A stretch of DNA of 64,000 nucleotides from Herbidospora yilanensis (GCF_001570565.1 NZ_BBXE01000028.1:62001-126000), one strand, 5' to 3'. Shown: positions 13,764 through 24,063, counted from the first letter of the stretch. Program-made: numbers and translations. Notes: a model not told the origin generated them from the sequence alone.

Positions 13764-14174
13764 TCATTCGAGCTCGCCGGCCGCCGCGTCGAACGCGCAG
13801 CGGTTGGCGACGATCGTGTCCTGGTTGTCGGCGGCCCACTGGGCGAGGCCGATGACCGGGGCGGTGAGGGTGTGCCCGAAAGGGGTGACCTCGTATTCGA
13901 CGCGGGGCGGGATCTCGGGGTAGATCGTGCGCTTGACGATGCCGTCGCGTTCGAGGTTGCGCAGCGTCAGGGTGAGCATCCGGCGGGAGATGCCCGGGGT
14001 GGTGTTGAGCAGCTCGGTGAAGCGCATCGACCCGGTGTCGAGCAGGCCGATCAGGATCAGGGACCACTTGTCGCCGATGCGGTCGAGGACGGAGCGGAAG
14101 ACGTCGGGGTCGTGTTCGAGACACAACCGCCCCATGGAACGCATGACCCGGTCGGCTTCGACTTCGTGAGACAT
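13764..14174 (-). CDS. HxlR-family winged-helix regulator
   Basis: 136 residues. Typical HxlR order: C-x-H near the N-terminus (LCLEHDP), then DKWSLILIGLLDTGSMRFTELLNTTPGISRRMLTLTLRNLERDGIVKRTIYPEIPPRVEYEVTPFGHTL. Such proteins sense quinones, aldehydes or other electrophiles, sometimes through the N-terminal Cys. The gene lies directly upstream of the FMN reductase on the same strand, and the two promoters share an operator-like word; autoregulation and control of the reductase are inferred. Confidence 0.9.
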   Translation of the reverse strand: MSHEVEADRVMRSMGRLCLEHDPDVFRSVLDRIGDKWSLILIGLLDTGSMRFTELLNTTPGISRRMLTLTLRNLERDGIVKRTIYPEIPPRVEYEVTPFGHTLTAPVIGLAQWAADNQDTIVANRCAFDAAAGELE

Positions 14175-14197
14175 GACGGCACCCCGCTATCGCTTTT

Positions 14198-14236
14198 CGG
14201 TTACCAAACCATACCTCAGGTGTGAAGCGGTAACCG
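14198..14236 (-). promoter_or_regulatory. Candidate HxlR autoregulatory operator
   Basis: Inverted 8-bp half-sites CGGTTACC (14198-14205) and GGTAACCG (14229-14236) are 23 bp apart, 24-62 bp upstream of the hxlR start. They flank a -10-like TATGGT (minus strand, 14213-14208). The same word forms the head-to-head palindrome before the FMN reductase gene. Confidence 0.5.
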
Positions 14237-14298
14237 ACCAGCTCAGGCGAGACCGGGTGCGGCCGGATGCGGCGGGGAAACACATCCGGACGCCCGCG

Positions 14299-14760
14299 CT
14301 ATCCCGCCATGGGCAGGGTCTCCTGGGTGGTCACGCCGAGGGTGGACTCGATGATGGTCACGAACGCCGTCGCCTCGGCGATGAGCTCCTCCGCGTCGTG
14401 GACGCTCACCAGGTGGACCAGCCCGGCCTCGGCCGCGGCGCGCTTCTTGGCGCTGACGGCGAAGTAGGCGGCCCACTGGGACAGTTCGGGCTGGACTTCG
14501 GGAAGGAGCTCCCACGCGCTGCGCAGGCGGCGGCGACGGCCGTCGATCGGCTGGGGGCGGGCGGCGAGGATGGCCGCGGCCGAGCGGAGGGCGGCGAGAT
14601 GGGCGTGGATGTAGCGGTCGGCCGGGTTGCCCGCCTGTGCCGCGTCGGCGAGGCAGGCGCGTGCGTCGGTGAGATGCGCGAGGACGGTCCGCGACACCTT
14701 GGGCCCGCTGGCGGGCCCGGTCGGGGCGGCCCCGTTGCCGTTCTGCTGCGGTCCGGTCAT
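14299..14760 (-). CDS. SAV_6107-type HEPN-domain protein
   Basis: 153 residues. A disordered Gly/Pro/Asn-rich start is followed by an all-helical domain matching what I know of the SAV_6107 family: VLAHLTDARACLADAAQAGNPADRYIHAHLAALRSAAAILAARP, then R-rich RRRRLRSAWELLPEV and a helix ending in FVTIIESTLGV. The segment RYIHAH is an R-x4-H arrangement compatible with the HEPN ribonuclease motif, although activity is not established for this family. ATG at 14760 with AGGAGG upstream. About 225 bp upstream is a strong-looking promoter with two LexA-type boxes, so the gene is probably DNA-damage inducible. Confidence 0.8.
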   Translation of the reverse strand: MTGPQQNGNGAAPTGPASGPKVSRTVLAHLTDARACLADAAQAGNPADRYIHAHLAALRSAAAILAARPQPIDGRRRRLRSAWELLPEVQPELSQWAAYFAVSAKKRAAAEAGLVHLVSVHDAEELIAEATAFVTIIESTLGVTTQETLPMAG

Positions 14761-14856
14761 GGTGGTTCGGCCTCCTAAACGAGTGGCCACCGGCGGTCTC
14801 GTCGCCGGTCAGGGTCAACAGTCGCAGACCCCACCGACATTTCCGCCGGATCGGGC

Positions 14857-14892
14857 GGCCGGACGAGGAGCTTCCCCTCTCCCCGTCCGGCC
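14857..14892 (-). other. Long hairpin in the HEPN gene leader
   Basis: Complementary 14-nt arms (14857-14870 and 14879-14892, core GGCCGGACG/CGTCCGGCC) with an 8-nt loop lie between the predicted transcription start and the HEPN start codon. No U-tract follows. Could be an attenuator-like or stabilising element; role unknown. The rest of 14761-15054 holds only the promoter and LexA-like boxes. Confidence 0.4.
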
Positions 14893-14987
14893 CGAAGCTG
14901 TGGGGCCGCGACACCCGCCCTTCCGCCGATGGCCGGCGCCCGGACCCACGCGGTGAGAGCGAGCCGCGAGTCCCGCTCCCACCTTCA

Positions 14988-15041
14988 TCGAACATAGTTT
15001 CGATCAACATCAAAGTCAAGAAACTTCGAAAGCCCGTTCGA
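14988..15041 (-). promoter_or_regulatory. SOS-type promoter with two LexA-box-like sites
   Basis: On the minus strand TTGACT (15019-15014) and TATGTT (14996-14991) are separated by exactly 17 bp. TCGAACATAGTTTCGA (14988-15003) overlaps the -10, and TCGAAAGCCCGTTCGA (15026-15041) lies just upstream of the -35. Each differs by one base from the actinobacterial LexA consensus TCGAAC-N4-GTTCGA. Transcription would run toward the HEPN gene. Confidence 0.65.
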
Positions 15042-15054
15042 CAGGAGGCAACGG

Positions 15055-15084
15055 AAAAGGCCCCGCCGACCGGCGGGGCCTTTT
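15055..15084. terminator. Bidirectional rho-independent terminator
   Basis: Perfect 13-bp stem AAAAGGCCCCGCC / GGCGGGGCCTTTT with loop GACC, with U-tracts on both strands. It ends the L,D-transpeptidase transcript and insulates the HEPN promoter from it. Confidence 0.9.
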
Positions 15085-15098
15085 CGAGAAATTGGGTG

Positions 15099-15872
15099 TC
15101 AGCGCTGGAACTTCCCGCGCACGTGGACCGGCACGCCCTTGCCCAGGAGGCCGGGCAGGACCTCGGCGACGTGCATGGGGAGGCGCACGCAGCCGTGGGA
15201 GGCCGGGTAGAGGGGGACCGACAACGCGCCGTGGAAGGCGATGCCGCCGTTGAAGAAGATGGGGTTGTAGAGCTGGCCCAGGTAGGACCTGTGCCAGCCG
15301 TCGCGCCGCCACGTCGTCTTGAAGTTCCCCGTCGGGGTGCGGGCGTCGCCGGTGAACTTCTGGCGGGTGCCGTTCCACGTCGCGTATTCGACGTAGGGGA
15401 CGCCGCTGCCGCTGGAGATGTGCGAGATCAGCTTGATTCGGCCCTTGACGTACAGGACCAGGATCTGGGTCGTCAGGTTGACCTCGGCGCGGGTCGGCCT
15501 GCCGTTCGGGACCAGGACCTTCGGGAGCTTGGGGTTCTCCAGGGCGCGCCAGGTCCTGGACGCGATGGTGCTGGTCGGCTTGATGCCGTTGACCTTCTGG
15601 AAGGCCCAGACGGCCGACTGCGTGGCGCCGCCGTAGCGGCCGTCGATCTTGCCGGGCAGGTAGCCCAGTTCCCTCAGGCGCGCCTGCAGGGTCTTGACGA
15701 CGCTGCCCTTCGCGCCGATTTTCAGCGTCTTGCCGGGTGAGATCCAGTCAGCGGCCGTCTGTACGGTCTGCTGCACGGCCACCGGCGCCGCCATGGCCGG
15801 TGGTGACATCGCCAGCACGGCCCCCGCCGTGACCATGGCGGCGGCGACAGCCAGATGCTGCCGAACCCCCAT
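15099..15872 (-). CDS. Secreted L,D-transpeptidase with peptidoglycan-binding domain
   Basis: Cross-links or remodels peptidoglycan outside the membrane. 257 residues: signal peptide (about 1-28, MGVRQHLAVAAAMVTAGAVLAMSPPAMA), PG_binding_1 domain (about 45-100, GSVVKTLQARLRELGYLPGKIDGRYGGATQSAVWAFQKVNG), and YkuD domain with the catalytic motif HGALSVPLYPASHGCVRLP (His and Cys present). The ATG at 15872 has GGAGG upstream and starts the signal peptide; the long upstream open frame is antisense to the next gene. Divergent from the YbaK gene. Confidence 0.92.
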   Translation of the reverse strand: MGVRQHLAVAAAMVTAGAVLAMSPPAMAAPVAVQQTVQTAADWISPGKTLKIGAKGSVVKTLQARLRELGYLPGKIDGRYGGATQSAVWAFQKVNGIKPTSTIASRTWRALENPKLPKVLVPNGRPTRAEVNLTTQILVLYVKGRIKLISHISSGSGVPYVEYATWNGTRQKFTGDARTPTGNFKTTWRRDGWHRSYLGQLYNPIFFNGGIAFHGALSVPLYPASHGCVRLPMHVAEVLPGLLGKGVPVHVRGKFQR

Positions 15873-16004
15873 TGCTACCAACCCCTCCAAAAGTGCACAA
15901 ACTCGGGTCAATGGACCATAACCCAAGGGCCGATTGGTCCAAGTGGAGGGCATGGTGTCGTTATCAACACGCCATGTCCCATCCGATCTGTTTAGAGTTG
16001 GCGC

Positions 16005-16481
16005 GTGCCAGAAAAGTTGCCGCCGAGCGCTGTCCATATCGCCGGAATCCTCCGGGCCCACGGGGCTACGGGAGAGGTCGTGCTCCTGGAGGACGCGGCG
16101 CCGACCGCCGCGACGGCCGCCGCCCAGCTCGGGTGCGAGGTCGGCGCGATCGCCAACAGCCTCGTCTTCGACGCCGACGGGGCCCCGCTGCTGGTCCTGA
16201 CCAGCGGCGCCCACCGGGTCGACACCGGCCTGGTCGCGTCGCTGATCGGGGTGGCGAAGGTACGCCGGGCCACCCCCGAGTTCGTCCGCGAGCACACCGG
16301 GCACCCCATCGGCGGGGTGGCGCCCATCGGCCATCCGGCGCCGGTGCGCACCCTCGTCGACACCTGGCTCGGCAAGCACCCGGTCGTCTGGGCCGCCGCC
16401 GGCCATCCCCACACGGTCTTCCCGACGACGTTCGACGAGCTCGTCGCCCTGACCGGGGGTACACCCGCCGACGTGGCGTGA
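16005..16481 (+). CDS. YbaK/ProX-type aminoacyl-tRNA deacylase
   Basis: 158 residues of the YbaK/aminoacyl-tRNA-synthetase-associated fold, which hydrolyses mischarged tRNA such as Ala- or Cys-tRNAPro. Seen: the core IANSLVFDADGAPLLVLTSGAHRVDT, the conserved Lys in GVAKVRRATPEFV, and GGVAPIGHPAPVRTLVD, with AAGHPHTVFPTTFDELVALTGG closing the active site. GTG start. A -10-like TAGAGT ends 6 nt before it, so the mRNA is probably leaderless. 18 bp upstream of the GNAT gene. Confidence 0.9.
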   Translation: MPEKLPPSAVHIAGILRAHGATGEVVLLEDAAPTAATAAAQLGCEVGAIANSLVFDADGAPLLVLTSGAHRVDTGLVASLIGVAKVRRATPEFVREHTGHPIGGVAPIGHPAPVRTLVDTWLGKHPVVWAAAGHPHTVFPTTFDELVALTGGTPADVA

Positions 16482-16499
16482 TCGGCTAGGGTGCGGAGG

Positions 16500-17081
16500 A
16501 TGATCGAGATGCGCCGGGTGGGGCCCGAGGACTTCACCTCGGAACTGCGCACGGTCCTGGGCATCTACACCGCCGCCATGCGCCCGCCGCCCGACCAGTT
16601 GTCGGGGCGGCTGGCCATAATGCGCAACCACACCACCTACCCGGCCTTCGCCGCGGTGCTGGCCACGACGGAGAGCGGCGAGATCGCCGGGTTCGCCTAC
16701 GGCTTCCACGGCGCCCACGGCCAGTGGTGGCACGACGTGGTCAAGCGGGCCCTGTTCGAACGCGCGGGCCCGCTGGTGGCCGACGACTGGTTCGGCGACG
16801 CGCTGGAGCTGGCCGAGATCCACGTCCACCCCGACCACCAGAGCAAGGGCATCGGCCGCCGCATGATCCACACGATGTGCGCGGGGCGGCCGGAACGCAC
16901 AGCCGTGCTGTCCACCCACGACGCCCCGACGGCGGCCCGGCACCTCTACGCGAGCCTCGGCTTCTACGACCTGATGACGGCCTTCGCCTTCCCGGGCGGC
17001 TCAGAGCTCTACGCCATCGCCGGCGCCCGCCTCCCCCTCGCGCCGCCCACGTTCCCCGAGGCCCGATCAGCCGGAGTGTGA
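16500..17081 (+). CDS. GNAT-family N-acetyltransferase
   Basis: 193 residues. GNAT motif A is present as ALELAEIHVHPDHQSKGIGRRMIHTM (acetyl-CoA pyrophosphate loop Q-x-x-G-I-G), with motif B TAARHLYASLGFYDL. The substrate is unknown. TAGGGT (16487-16492) followed by 7 nt and ATG suggests a leaderless transcript starting at 16500; the second ATG at 16509 has a better-spaced GGAGG and is the alternative. It lies 178 bp upstream of the double-glycine-leader peptide gene on the same strand; a modifying or immunity role is only speculation. Confidence 0.85.
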   Translation: MIEMRRVGPEDFTSELRTVLGIYTAAMRPPPDQLSGRLAIMRNHTTYPAFAAVLATTESGEIAGFAYGFHGAHGQWWHDVVKRALFERAGPLVADDWFGDALELAEIHVHPDHQSKGIGRRMIHTMCAGRPERTAVLSTHDAPTAARHLYASLGFYDLMTAFAFPGGSELYAIAGARLPLAPPTFPEARSAGV

Positions 17082-17259
17082 TCCGGACGAAGGCCCGCAA
17101 GCACCGCCCACCCGCTCGGCATCGTCGCCGGGTCGGCCCCTGAGCCTGAGCCTCGTTTTCGCACGCCGGAGGGTGAACGGCAGTGATCCCCAAGACGATT
17201 GCAAGATCGCTTTGGCAGCGTGGACGCGGACGAGATCCCTCCCGACCGAAAGGGTTCAC

Positions 17260-17391
17260 ATGAGCGACTTCGCATCCTCCGCCCGCCCGCTCGACGAAGC
17301 CGAGCTCGCCGAGATCACCGGCGGCCACGCCCCCGACTACAACTGGGCCGAGTACGACTGGCGCGACGCGGTGATGTGCGCTCTGCCGTAG
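17260..17391 (+). CDS. Small peptide with double-glycine leader, RiPP/bacteriocin-precursor-like
   Basis: 43 residues. The leader MSDFASSARPLDEAELAEITGG (22 residues) carries the L-x-x-x-E-L-x-x-I-x-G-G pattern of bacteriocin and lanthipeptide leaders. The 21-residue core HAPDYNWAEYDWRDAVMCALP is rich in Trp/Tyr and acidic residues and has a single Cys, so it cannot form several lanthionines. ATG with AAGG 6 nt upstream. A strong terminator follows within 10 nt, which supports a real transcription unit. No modification enzyme, peptidase-transporter or immunity gene is adjacent apart from an upstream GNAT gene. Precursor status is inferred from the leader alone. Confidence 0.55.
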   Translation: MSDFASSARPLDEAELAEITGGHAPDYNWAEYDWRDAVMCALP

Positions 17392-17398
17392 TCACGCG

Positions 17399-17434
17399 AA
17401 AGGCGGGGCCGTCCACCGGGACGGCCCCGCCTTT
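17399..17434. terminator. Bidirectional terminator between peptide gene and metF
   Basis: Perfect 16-bp stem AAAGGCGGGGCCGTCC / GGACGGCCCCGCCTTT with loop ACCG, flanked by A and T runs, between two convergent genes. Confidence 0.92.
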
Positions 17435-17440
17435 TCGTTG

Positions 17441-18361
17441 TCAGACCGCGGGGACGGCCGGCATCAGCGCCTGGTAGACCTCGCGCGTCGCGTTCGACCG
17501 GTTGAACGTGATGAAGTGGATGCCCGGCGCCCCTTCGTCGAGGAGGCGGCGGCACAACTCCACGCCGTGCTCGATGCCGAGCTGGTAGACGGCGTCGGGG
17601 TCGTCTTTGACCCGTTCGAACCGTTCGGCCACCTTCGCGGGGAACGGTGCCCCGGAAAGCTGCTCGGAGCGGGCGATCGTGCCGAATTTGGTCACCGGCA
17701 TGATGCCGGGGATGATCGGCGTCTCGCAGCCCGAGGCCGCGACCCGGTCGCGCAGCCGCAGGTAGTCGTCGGCCTCGAAGAACATCTGGGTGATCGCGTA
17801 GTCGGCGCCGGCCCGGCATTTGCGGACGAAGTAGTCGACGTCGGACTCGATCGACGGTGACCGGGGGTGCTTGTAGGGGAAGGCCGCCACCCCCACGCAG
17901 AACTCGCCCGACTGACGGATCAGCCGGACCAGGTCTTCGGCGTAGTGGACGCCCTCCGGATGGGCGATCCACTCGCCCATCGGGTCGCCGGGCGGGTCGC
18001 CCCGCACGGCCAGGATGTTGCGCACGCCCGCGTCGGCGAAGCGGCCGATGAGGTGGCGCAGTTCGCGGACCGAGTGGTTGACGGCGGTGAAGTGGGCGAC
18101 CGGCGTCAGCGTCGTGCTGTGGGCGATGCGCTCGACGATGTCGACGGTCCGGTCGCGGGTGGAGCCCCCCGCGCCGTAGGTGACCGAGACGAAGGTCGGC
18201 TTCAGCGACTCCAGCTCCCGGATCACCCGCCAGAGCTGACGTTCCGCCTCGGGTGTCTTGGGCGGCATGAACTCGAACGAGAACGACCGCTCGCCGGCCG
18301 CGAGCAGTTCCCTCACGGTGGCGACACGGTCGGGAAAGCGTGAGGGGAGACCCAGAGCCAT
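17441..18361 (-). CDS. metF: 5,10-methylenetetrahydrofolate reductase
   Basis: Flavoprotein that makes 5-methyl-THF for methionine synthesis. 306 residues, with the family opening [46 protein letters not shown] (catalytic Glu in FEFMPPK), AVRGDPP (folate-site Asp), and [31 protein letters not shown] at 18361. A minus-strand TAACCT lies 7 nt before the ATG, so the transcript is probably leaderless. Convergent with the peptide gene, divergent from the prenyl synthase. Confidence 0.96.
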   Translation of the reverse strand: MALGLPSRFPDRVATVRELLAAGERSFSFEFMPPKTPEAERQLWRVIRELESLKPTFVSVTYGAGGSTRDRTVDIVERIAHSTTLTPVAHFTAVNHSVRELRHLIGRFADAGVRNILAVRGDPPGDPMGEWIAHPEGVHYAEDLVRLIRQSGEFCVGVAAFPYKHPRSPSIESDVDYFVRKCRAGADYAITQMFFEADDYLRLRDRVAASGCETPIIPGIMPVTKFGTIARSEQLSGAPFPAKVAERFERVKDDPDAVYQLGIEHGVELCRRLLDEGAPGIHFITFNRSNATREVYQALMPAVPAV

Positions 18362-18490
18362 GCGGCCAAGGTTACTAGTCTCACCGGAAAGACGGCAGAA
18401 AGCGTCTTACGGGATGATCAAATCTCGGCTCACCAATCACAACCACCCCGCCAGATGAACGAATCGATCACCGGCATATACCCTCATTAC

Positions 18491-19558
18491 ATGACAAATG
18501 CCACCGCGCCTTTGGACTTCATCCGTCCCGAGGTGGACCAGGCCCTCCAGCGCTTCGTCGACCGCCGCCGGGCGGCGTTCGACGATCCCGATCTGGCGGC
18601 CGTACTGGGCGCGGTGCGCGACTTCCTGGCGGGCGGCAAACGGCTGCGGCCGGCCTTCTGCTACTGGGGCTGGCGGGCCGCCGGAGGGGCCGACGACCCC
18701 GGCGTGATCTCCGCCGCGTCGGCGCTGGAGCTGCTCCAGGCCAGCGCGCTCGTCCACGACGACGTGATGGACTCCAGCGACATGCGGCGCGGCATGCCCT
18801 CCGCCCACCGGCGCTTCGAGAAGCTCCACGTCGACTCCGGGTGGCACGGGTCGGCGGTGCAGTTCGGCGAGGGCGCGGCGATCCTGGTCGGGAACCTGCT
18901 CCTCATCTGGTCGGGCGAGTTGTGGCGGACCTCCGGCCTGCCCGCCGAGAGCCTCGCGGCGGCGCAGCCCGTCTTCGACCACATGCTGACCGAGCTGATG
19001 AACGGCCAGTACCTCGACCTGCTGGCGCAGGCCCACGGCGAGAACTCCTTCGAGAGCGCGCGGCGGGTGGCCCTGTTCAAGAGCGGCAAGTACTCCGTCG
19101 AGCACCCGCTGCGCCTCGGCATGACCCTGGCGGCCCAGTCGCGCGATTCGTGGATCGACCAGGTCTGCGCCGGCTACGGGCAGAACGTCGGCATCGCCTT
19201 CCAGCTCCGCGACGACGTCCTGGGCGTCTTCGGCGACCCGGCCGAGACCGGCAAGCCCGCGGGCGACGACCTCCGCGAGGGCAAGCGCACGATGCTCATC
19301 GCGCGCACCCTGGAGCTGGCCTCCCCCGCCCAGGCCCGTTCGGTTCGGGCCCTCGTCGGTGACCCCAAGCTCGACGAAGAGGGCGTGGCCACCCTGCGGG
19401 CCGTCATCGAGGACACCGGCGCGCTCGCCTCGGCCGAGGAGCTCATCACGACGTATGTGAAGGAGGCCATCGCGGTCCTGGACGCCGCCCCCATCGAGGC
19501 GGAGGCGCGGGAGGCCCTGAAGGCCCTGGCCATCGCGGCCACGACCCGCCGCAACTAG
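18491..19558 (+). CDS. Polyprenyl (geranylgeranyl-type) diphosphate synthase
   Basis: Trans-prenyltransferase of 355 residues. GGKRLRP (about 48-54, IPP site), first Asp-rich motif H-DDVMD at 90-94, and second motif [14 protein letters not shown] are present. Two small residues and no bulky aromatic immediately before the first motif would favour a longer chain (C20 or more), but chain length cannot be fixed by eye. Start at the second candidate, ATG 18491, where a -10-like TACCCT ends 6 nt before (leaderless). The Rv2175c gene nearby resembles the idsA2-Rv2175c-pknL order of mycobacteria. Confidence 0.93.
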   Translation: MTNATAPLDFIRPEVDQALQRFVDRRRAAFDDPDLAAVLGAVRDFLAGGKRLRPAFCYWGWRAAGGADDPGVISAASALELLQASALVHDDVMDSSDMRRGMPSAHRRFEKLHVDSGWHGSAVQFGEGAAILVGNLLLIWSGELWRTSGLPAESLAAAQPVFDHMLTELMNGQYLDLLAQAHGENSFESARRVALFKSGKYSVEHPLRLGMTLAAQSRDSWIDQVCAGYGQNVGIAFQLRDDVLGVFGDPAETGKPAGDDLREGKRTMLIARTLELASPAQARSVRALVGDPKLDEEGVATLRAVIEDTGALASAEELITTYVKEAIAVLDAAPIEAEAREALKALAIAATTRRN

Positions 19559-20208
19559 CGCCGGAGTCGGCGGGCGAACTCCCCGGCGGCCGCCTTGGGG
19601 TCGGCGGCCTCGGTGATGGCGCGCACGACCACGACCCGGGTCGCCCCCTGGGCCAGGACCTCGTCGAGGTTGCCCAGGTCGATGCCGCCGATGGCGAACC
19701 ACGGCCGGTCGGAGGGCAGCGCCGAGGCGTGCGCGAGCAGCGGCAGGCCCGGCGCGGGACGTCCCGGCTTCGTCGGGGTCGGCCAGGTCGGCCCGCAGCA
19801 GTAGTAGTCGACGCCCGGCTCGGTCGAGGCCGCCTCGGCCTCGACCGCGGCGTGGGTCGAGCGGCCGATCAGCATCTCGGCCCCGACGATCTCCCGGGCC
19901 AGGGGCACCGGCAGGTCGTCCTGTCCGAGGTGGAGCACGTCGGCCCGCGCCGCGTAGGCGATGTCCGCGCGGTCGTTGACGGCCAGCAGCGCGCCGTGCC
20001 GGTCGCAGGCCGCGCGGAACACCCGGAGAAGGGCGAGTTCCTCCCGGGCCTCCAGGCCCTTCTCCCGGAGCTGGACGATGTCCACCCCGCCGGAGAGCGC
20101 CGCGTCGAGGAATTCGACCAGGTCGCCGCGCTCCCGGCGGCCGTCGGTGCACAGATAGAGGCGGGAGTCGGCGAGTCTGCGCCGGGAGGAGTCGGTCACC
20201 CGCCCCAC
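19555..20208 (-). CDS. thiE: Thiamine-phosphate synthase
   Basis: Joins HMP-PP and the thiazole phosphate to make thiamine phosphate. 217-residue TIM barrel with [43 protein letters not shown], the PPi loop [18 protein letters not shown] and [19 protein letters not shown] start. It begins 15 bp after the Rv2175c gene on the same strand and has no riboswitch of its own. Its last 4 bp overlap the convergent prenyl synthase. Confidence 0.94.
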   Translation of the reverse strand: MGRVTDSSRRRLADSRLYLCTDGRRERGDLVEFLDAALSGGVDIVQLREKGLEAREELALLRVFRAACDRHGALLAVNDRADIAYAARADVLHLGQDDLPVPLAREIVGAEMLIGRSTHAAVEAEAASTEPGVDYYCCGPTWPTPTKPGRPAPGLPLLAHASALPSDRPWFAIGGIDLGNLDEVLAQGATRVVVVRAITEAADPKAAAGEFARRLRR

Positions 20209-20223
20209 GATGTCATGGGACCA

Positions 20224-20598
20224 CTAGAAGCCGAGCGCCTGGGCTCTCCGCTTCACCTCGGTGTGGCGGCCGGCCTTGATGGCCTCGATCGGGGCGCCCG
20301 GCAGCGACTCGTCGGGAGTGAAGAGCCACCGGATCGACTCGACCTCGCTGTAGCCCGCGTCGGCGAGCACGGTCAGCGTGCCGGGAAGGCCCTTGATGAC
20401 GTCGTCTCCGGCGATGAAGACCGCCGGGATCTGGGGCTCGCCACCGCCTCTGCGGGCGCCCACGAGCTTCTTGTCCTTGATGAGCTGCTTCGCCCTGCCG
20501 ATGCTGAGCTGGAGCTTTTTCGCGACTTCCGAGAGAGGGAGCCACTCCCCCACGAGCTGGTCGGTGTCTCGGTCGATCTGCGCAACTGTAAGCGTCAC
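20224..20598 (-). CDS. Rv2175c-family DNA-binding protein
   Basis: 124 residues. An N-terminal helix-turn-helix (EWLPLSEVAKKLQLSIGRAKQLIKDKKLVG) and a C-terminal domain ending ALGF match the Rv2175c family, which binds DNA and in M. tuberculosis is phosphorylated by PknL on a threonine near the N-terminus. Thr residues at positions 2, 4 and 12 are available here. The PASTA kinase gene lies 3.5 kb away instead of adjacent. GTG start with a weak GGTGGA upstream. First gene of a two-gene unit with thiE. Confidence 0.88.
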   Translation of the reverse strand: MTLTVAQIDRDTDQLVGEWLPLSEVAKKLQLSIGRAKQLIKDKKLVGARRGGGEPQIPAVFIAGDDVIKGLPGTLTVLADAGYSEVESIRWLFTPDESLPGAPIEAIKAGRHTEVKRRAQALGF

Positions 20599-20641
20599 GA
20601 ATCCACCATTACCACACGTCCGCCACCATGAAACACCCAGT

Positions 20642-21811
20642 TTACGCCACGGTGCAGTCTCGAAGGGTAACGCTTGGGTCGGCGAGGCGGGCCGCGTCGA
20701 GCCTTTGCCGTCCTTCGACGAGACGTCGGCCTTGCACCAGATCGCGCGGTCTGTCGACCGTGAGGATCGCGGTCAGCCGGTGGTCGCGGGTGAGCCAGCA
20801 GGCCGCCCACTTGGCGTCGGTCTCGGGGTCGCCGCGCAGCACCAGGCGGGCGCCGTGGTGGTGGCCGGCGTACTGCACCATGCGGCCGAACTGCTCGGAC
20901 CAGAAGTAGGGCACCGGGTCGTAGACGGCGTTCTCGCCCATCAGGGTCGCGGCGGCGGTGTCGGGGGCGCCCAGGGCGGTGTCCCAGTGTTCGACGCGCA
21001 TGCGGCGGCCGAACCGGCGGCTGTACCAGTTGGCGCAGTCGCCCACGGCGACCACGTTGGGCACGAAGCTGCGCAGGTGCTCGTCGACCAGGACGCCGTT
21101 GTCGAGCTCCACGCCGGAGCCGTCGAGCCAGCCGACGTTGGGGCGCACGCCCACGCCGGTGACGACGACGTCGGCCTCGATCCGGCCGCCGTTCATCAGG
21201 GTCAGGCCGTCGGGGTCGACGCTGCCCACGGGGGCGTCGAGCACGAGGTCGACGCCGGCCTCGGCGTACCAGGGGATCATGTGGCGGCCGATCGGCAGCG
21301 CCGCCGCGACCGGGGCGTCGGCCGCCTCGACGACCGTGACCCGGCAGCCCGCGCGGGCCGCCGCCGTGGCCACCTCGGCGCCGATCCAGCCCGCCCCGAT
21401 GACGGCCACGCGGGCGCCCTCGACCAGCGCCTCGCGCAGCGCCAGGGCGTCGTCGATGGTGCGCAGCACGTGCTGGTGGCCCTCGCCGCGCAGCCGGACG
21501 GGGGTGGCGCCGGTCGCGACGACCAGGCCGTCGAAGGCGATCTCGCCGTCGGTGGTCGACAGGACGCCGTCGTGGAGGCCCTTGGCGGCGGTGCCGAGCA
21601 TGAGGCGGACGTCGAGCGCCTCCAGGTCGGAGTCGACCACGGTGGAGTCGGCGTCACCGAGGAGGACCGCCTTCGACAGGGGCGGGCGGTCGTAGGGGCG
21701 ATGGGGTTCCTCGCCGATGAGGGTGATCCGGCCCTGGTACCCGTGGGCCCGCAAAGCCTCGACACTCCGGACACCGGCCAGGCCGGCGCCCACCACCACG
21801 ACGTGATCCAC
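20642..21811 (-). CDS. FAD-dependent pyridine nucleotide-disulfide-type oxidoreductase
   Basis: 389 residues, with an N-terminal FAD dinucleotide fold (VVVVGAGLAGVRSVEALRAHGY), a second NAD(P) fold (ARVAVIGAGWIGAEVATAAARAG) and the FAD site VVAVGDCANW. No redox-active Cys pair, so it resembles ferredoxin/rubredoxin/putidaredoxin reductases (RPYDRPPLSKAVL, YFWSEQFG). The partner is unknown. GTG start; a minus-strand TAGGGT lies 6 nt upstream, indicating a leaderless transcript. Divergent from the thiO riboswitch. Confidence 0.9.
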   Translation of the reverse strand: MDHVVVVGAGLAGVRSVEALRAHGYQGRITLIGEEPHRPYDRPPLSKAVLLGDADSTVVDSDLEALDVRLMLGTAAKGLHDGVLSTTDGEIAFDGLVVATGATPVRLRGEGHQHVLRTIDDALALREALVEGARVAVIGAGWIGAEVATAAARAGCRVTVVEAADAPVAAALPIGRHMIPWYAEAGVDLVLDAPVGSVDPDGLTLMNGGRIEADVVVTGVGVRPNVGWLDGSGVELDNGVLVDEHLRSFVPNVVAVGDCANWYSRRFGRRMRVEHWDTALGAPDTAAATLMGENAVYDPVPYFWSEQFGRMVQYAGHHHGARLVLRGDPETDAKWAACWLTRDHRLTAILTVDRPRDLVQGRRLVEGRQRLDAARLADPSVTLRDCTVA

Positions 21812-21942
21812 GAGTAGACCCTAGATTGCCGACGGGCCCACCCGCCAATGGAGATTCGGTAACGAATTGAGTAAGTAGCTCGCACAGTGGGGCTATTCCG
21901 TGTTGTGCGAATCAGATCAATTCGCATTACTCTGGACAAAGA

Positions 21943-22038
21943 CGCGCGGGAGTCCGGCTGACCGGGCTGAGAGGGGAACTCCACAGGTTCCCGACCGCTA
22001 TCGAACCTGATCCGGATCATGCCGGCGAAGGGAGCGCG
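21943..22038 (+). ncRNA. TPP riboswitch (THI element)
   Basis: Contains both conserved THI-box halves: GGGCTGAGAGG on the pyrimidine-sensing arm and CGAACCTGATCCGGATCATG followed by CCGGCGAAGGGA on the other. The ends CGCGC (21943-21947) and GCGCG (22034-22038) can pair as P1. The thiO ribosome site GAAGGGAG lies inside the 3' part, and no terminator follows, so TPP should block translation initiation. TTGTGC/TTACTC with an 18-bp spacer upstream is a possible promoter. Confidence 0.95.
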
Positions 22039-22039
22039 G

Positions 22040-24063
<2,024 letters not shown>

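Noticed and set aside
14761-15019. Small open frames in the leader of the HEPN gene
   Set aside because: No ribosome site or family-like sequence; a 56-codon frame starting near 14986 is possible but unsupported.
15873-16943. Long N-terminal extension of the L,D-transpeptidase frame
   Set aside because: It would run antisense through the YbaK and GNAT genes; the signal peptide and GGAGG fix the start at 15872.
17173-17259. Upstream GTG start for the double-glycine peptide
   Set aside because: The GGAGG is only 1-2 nt from this GTG, and the extra 29 residues do not look like a leader; ATG 17260 has a better-spaced AAGG.
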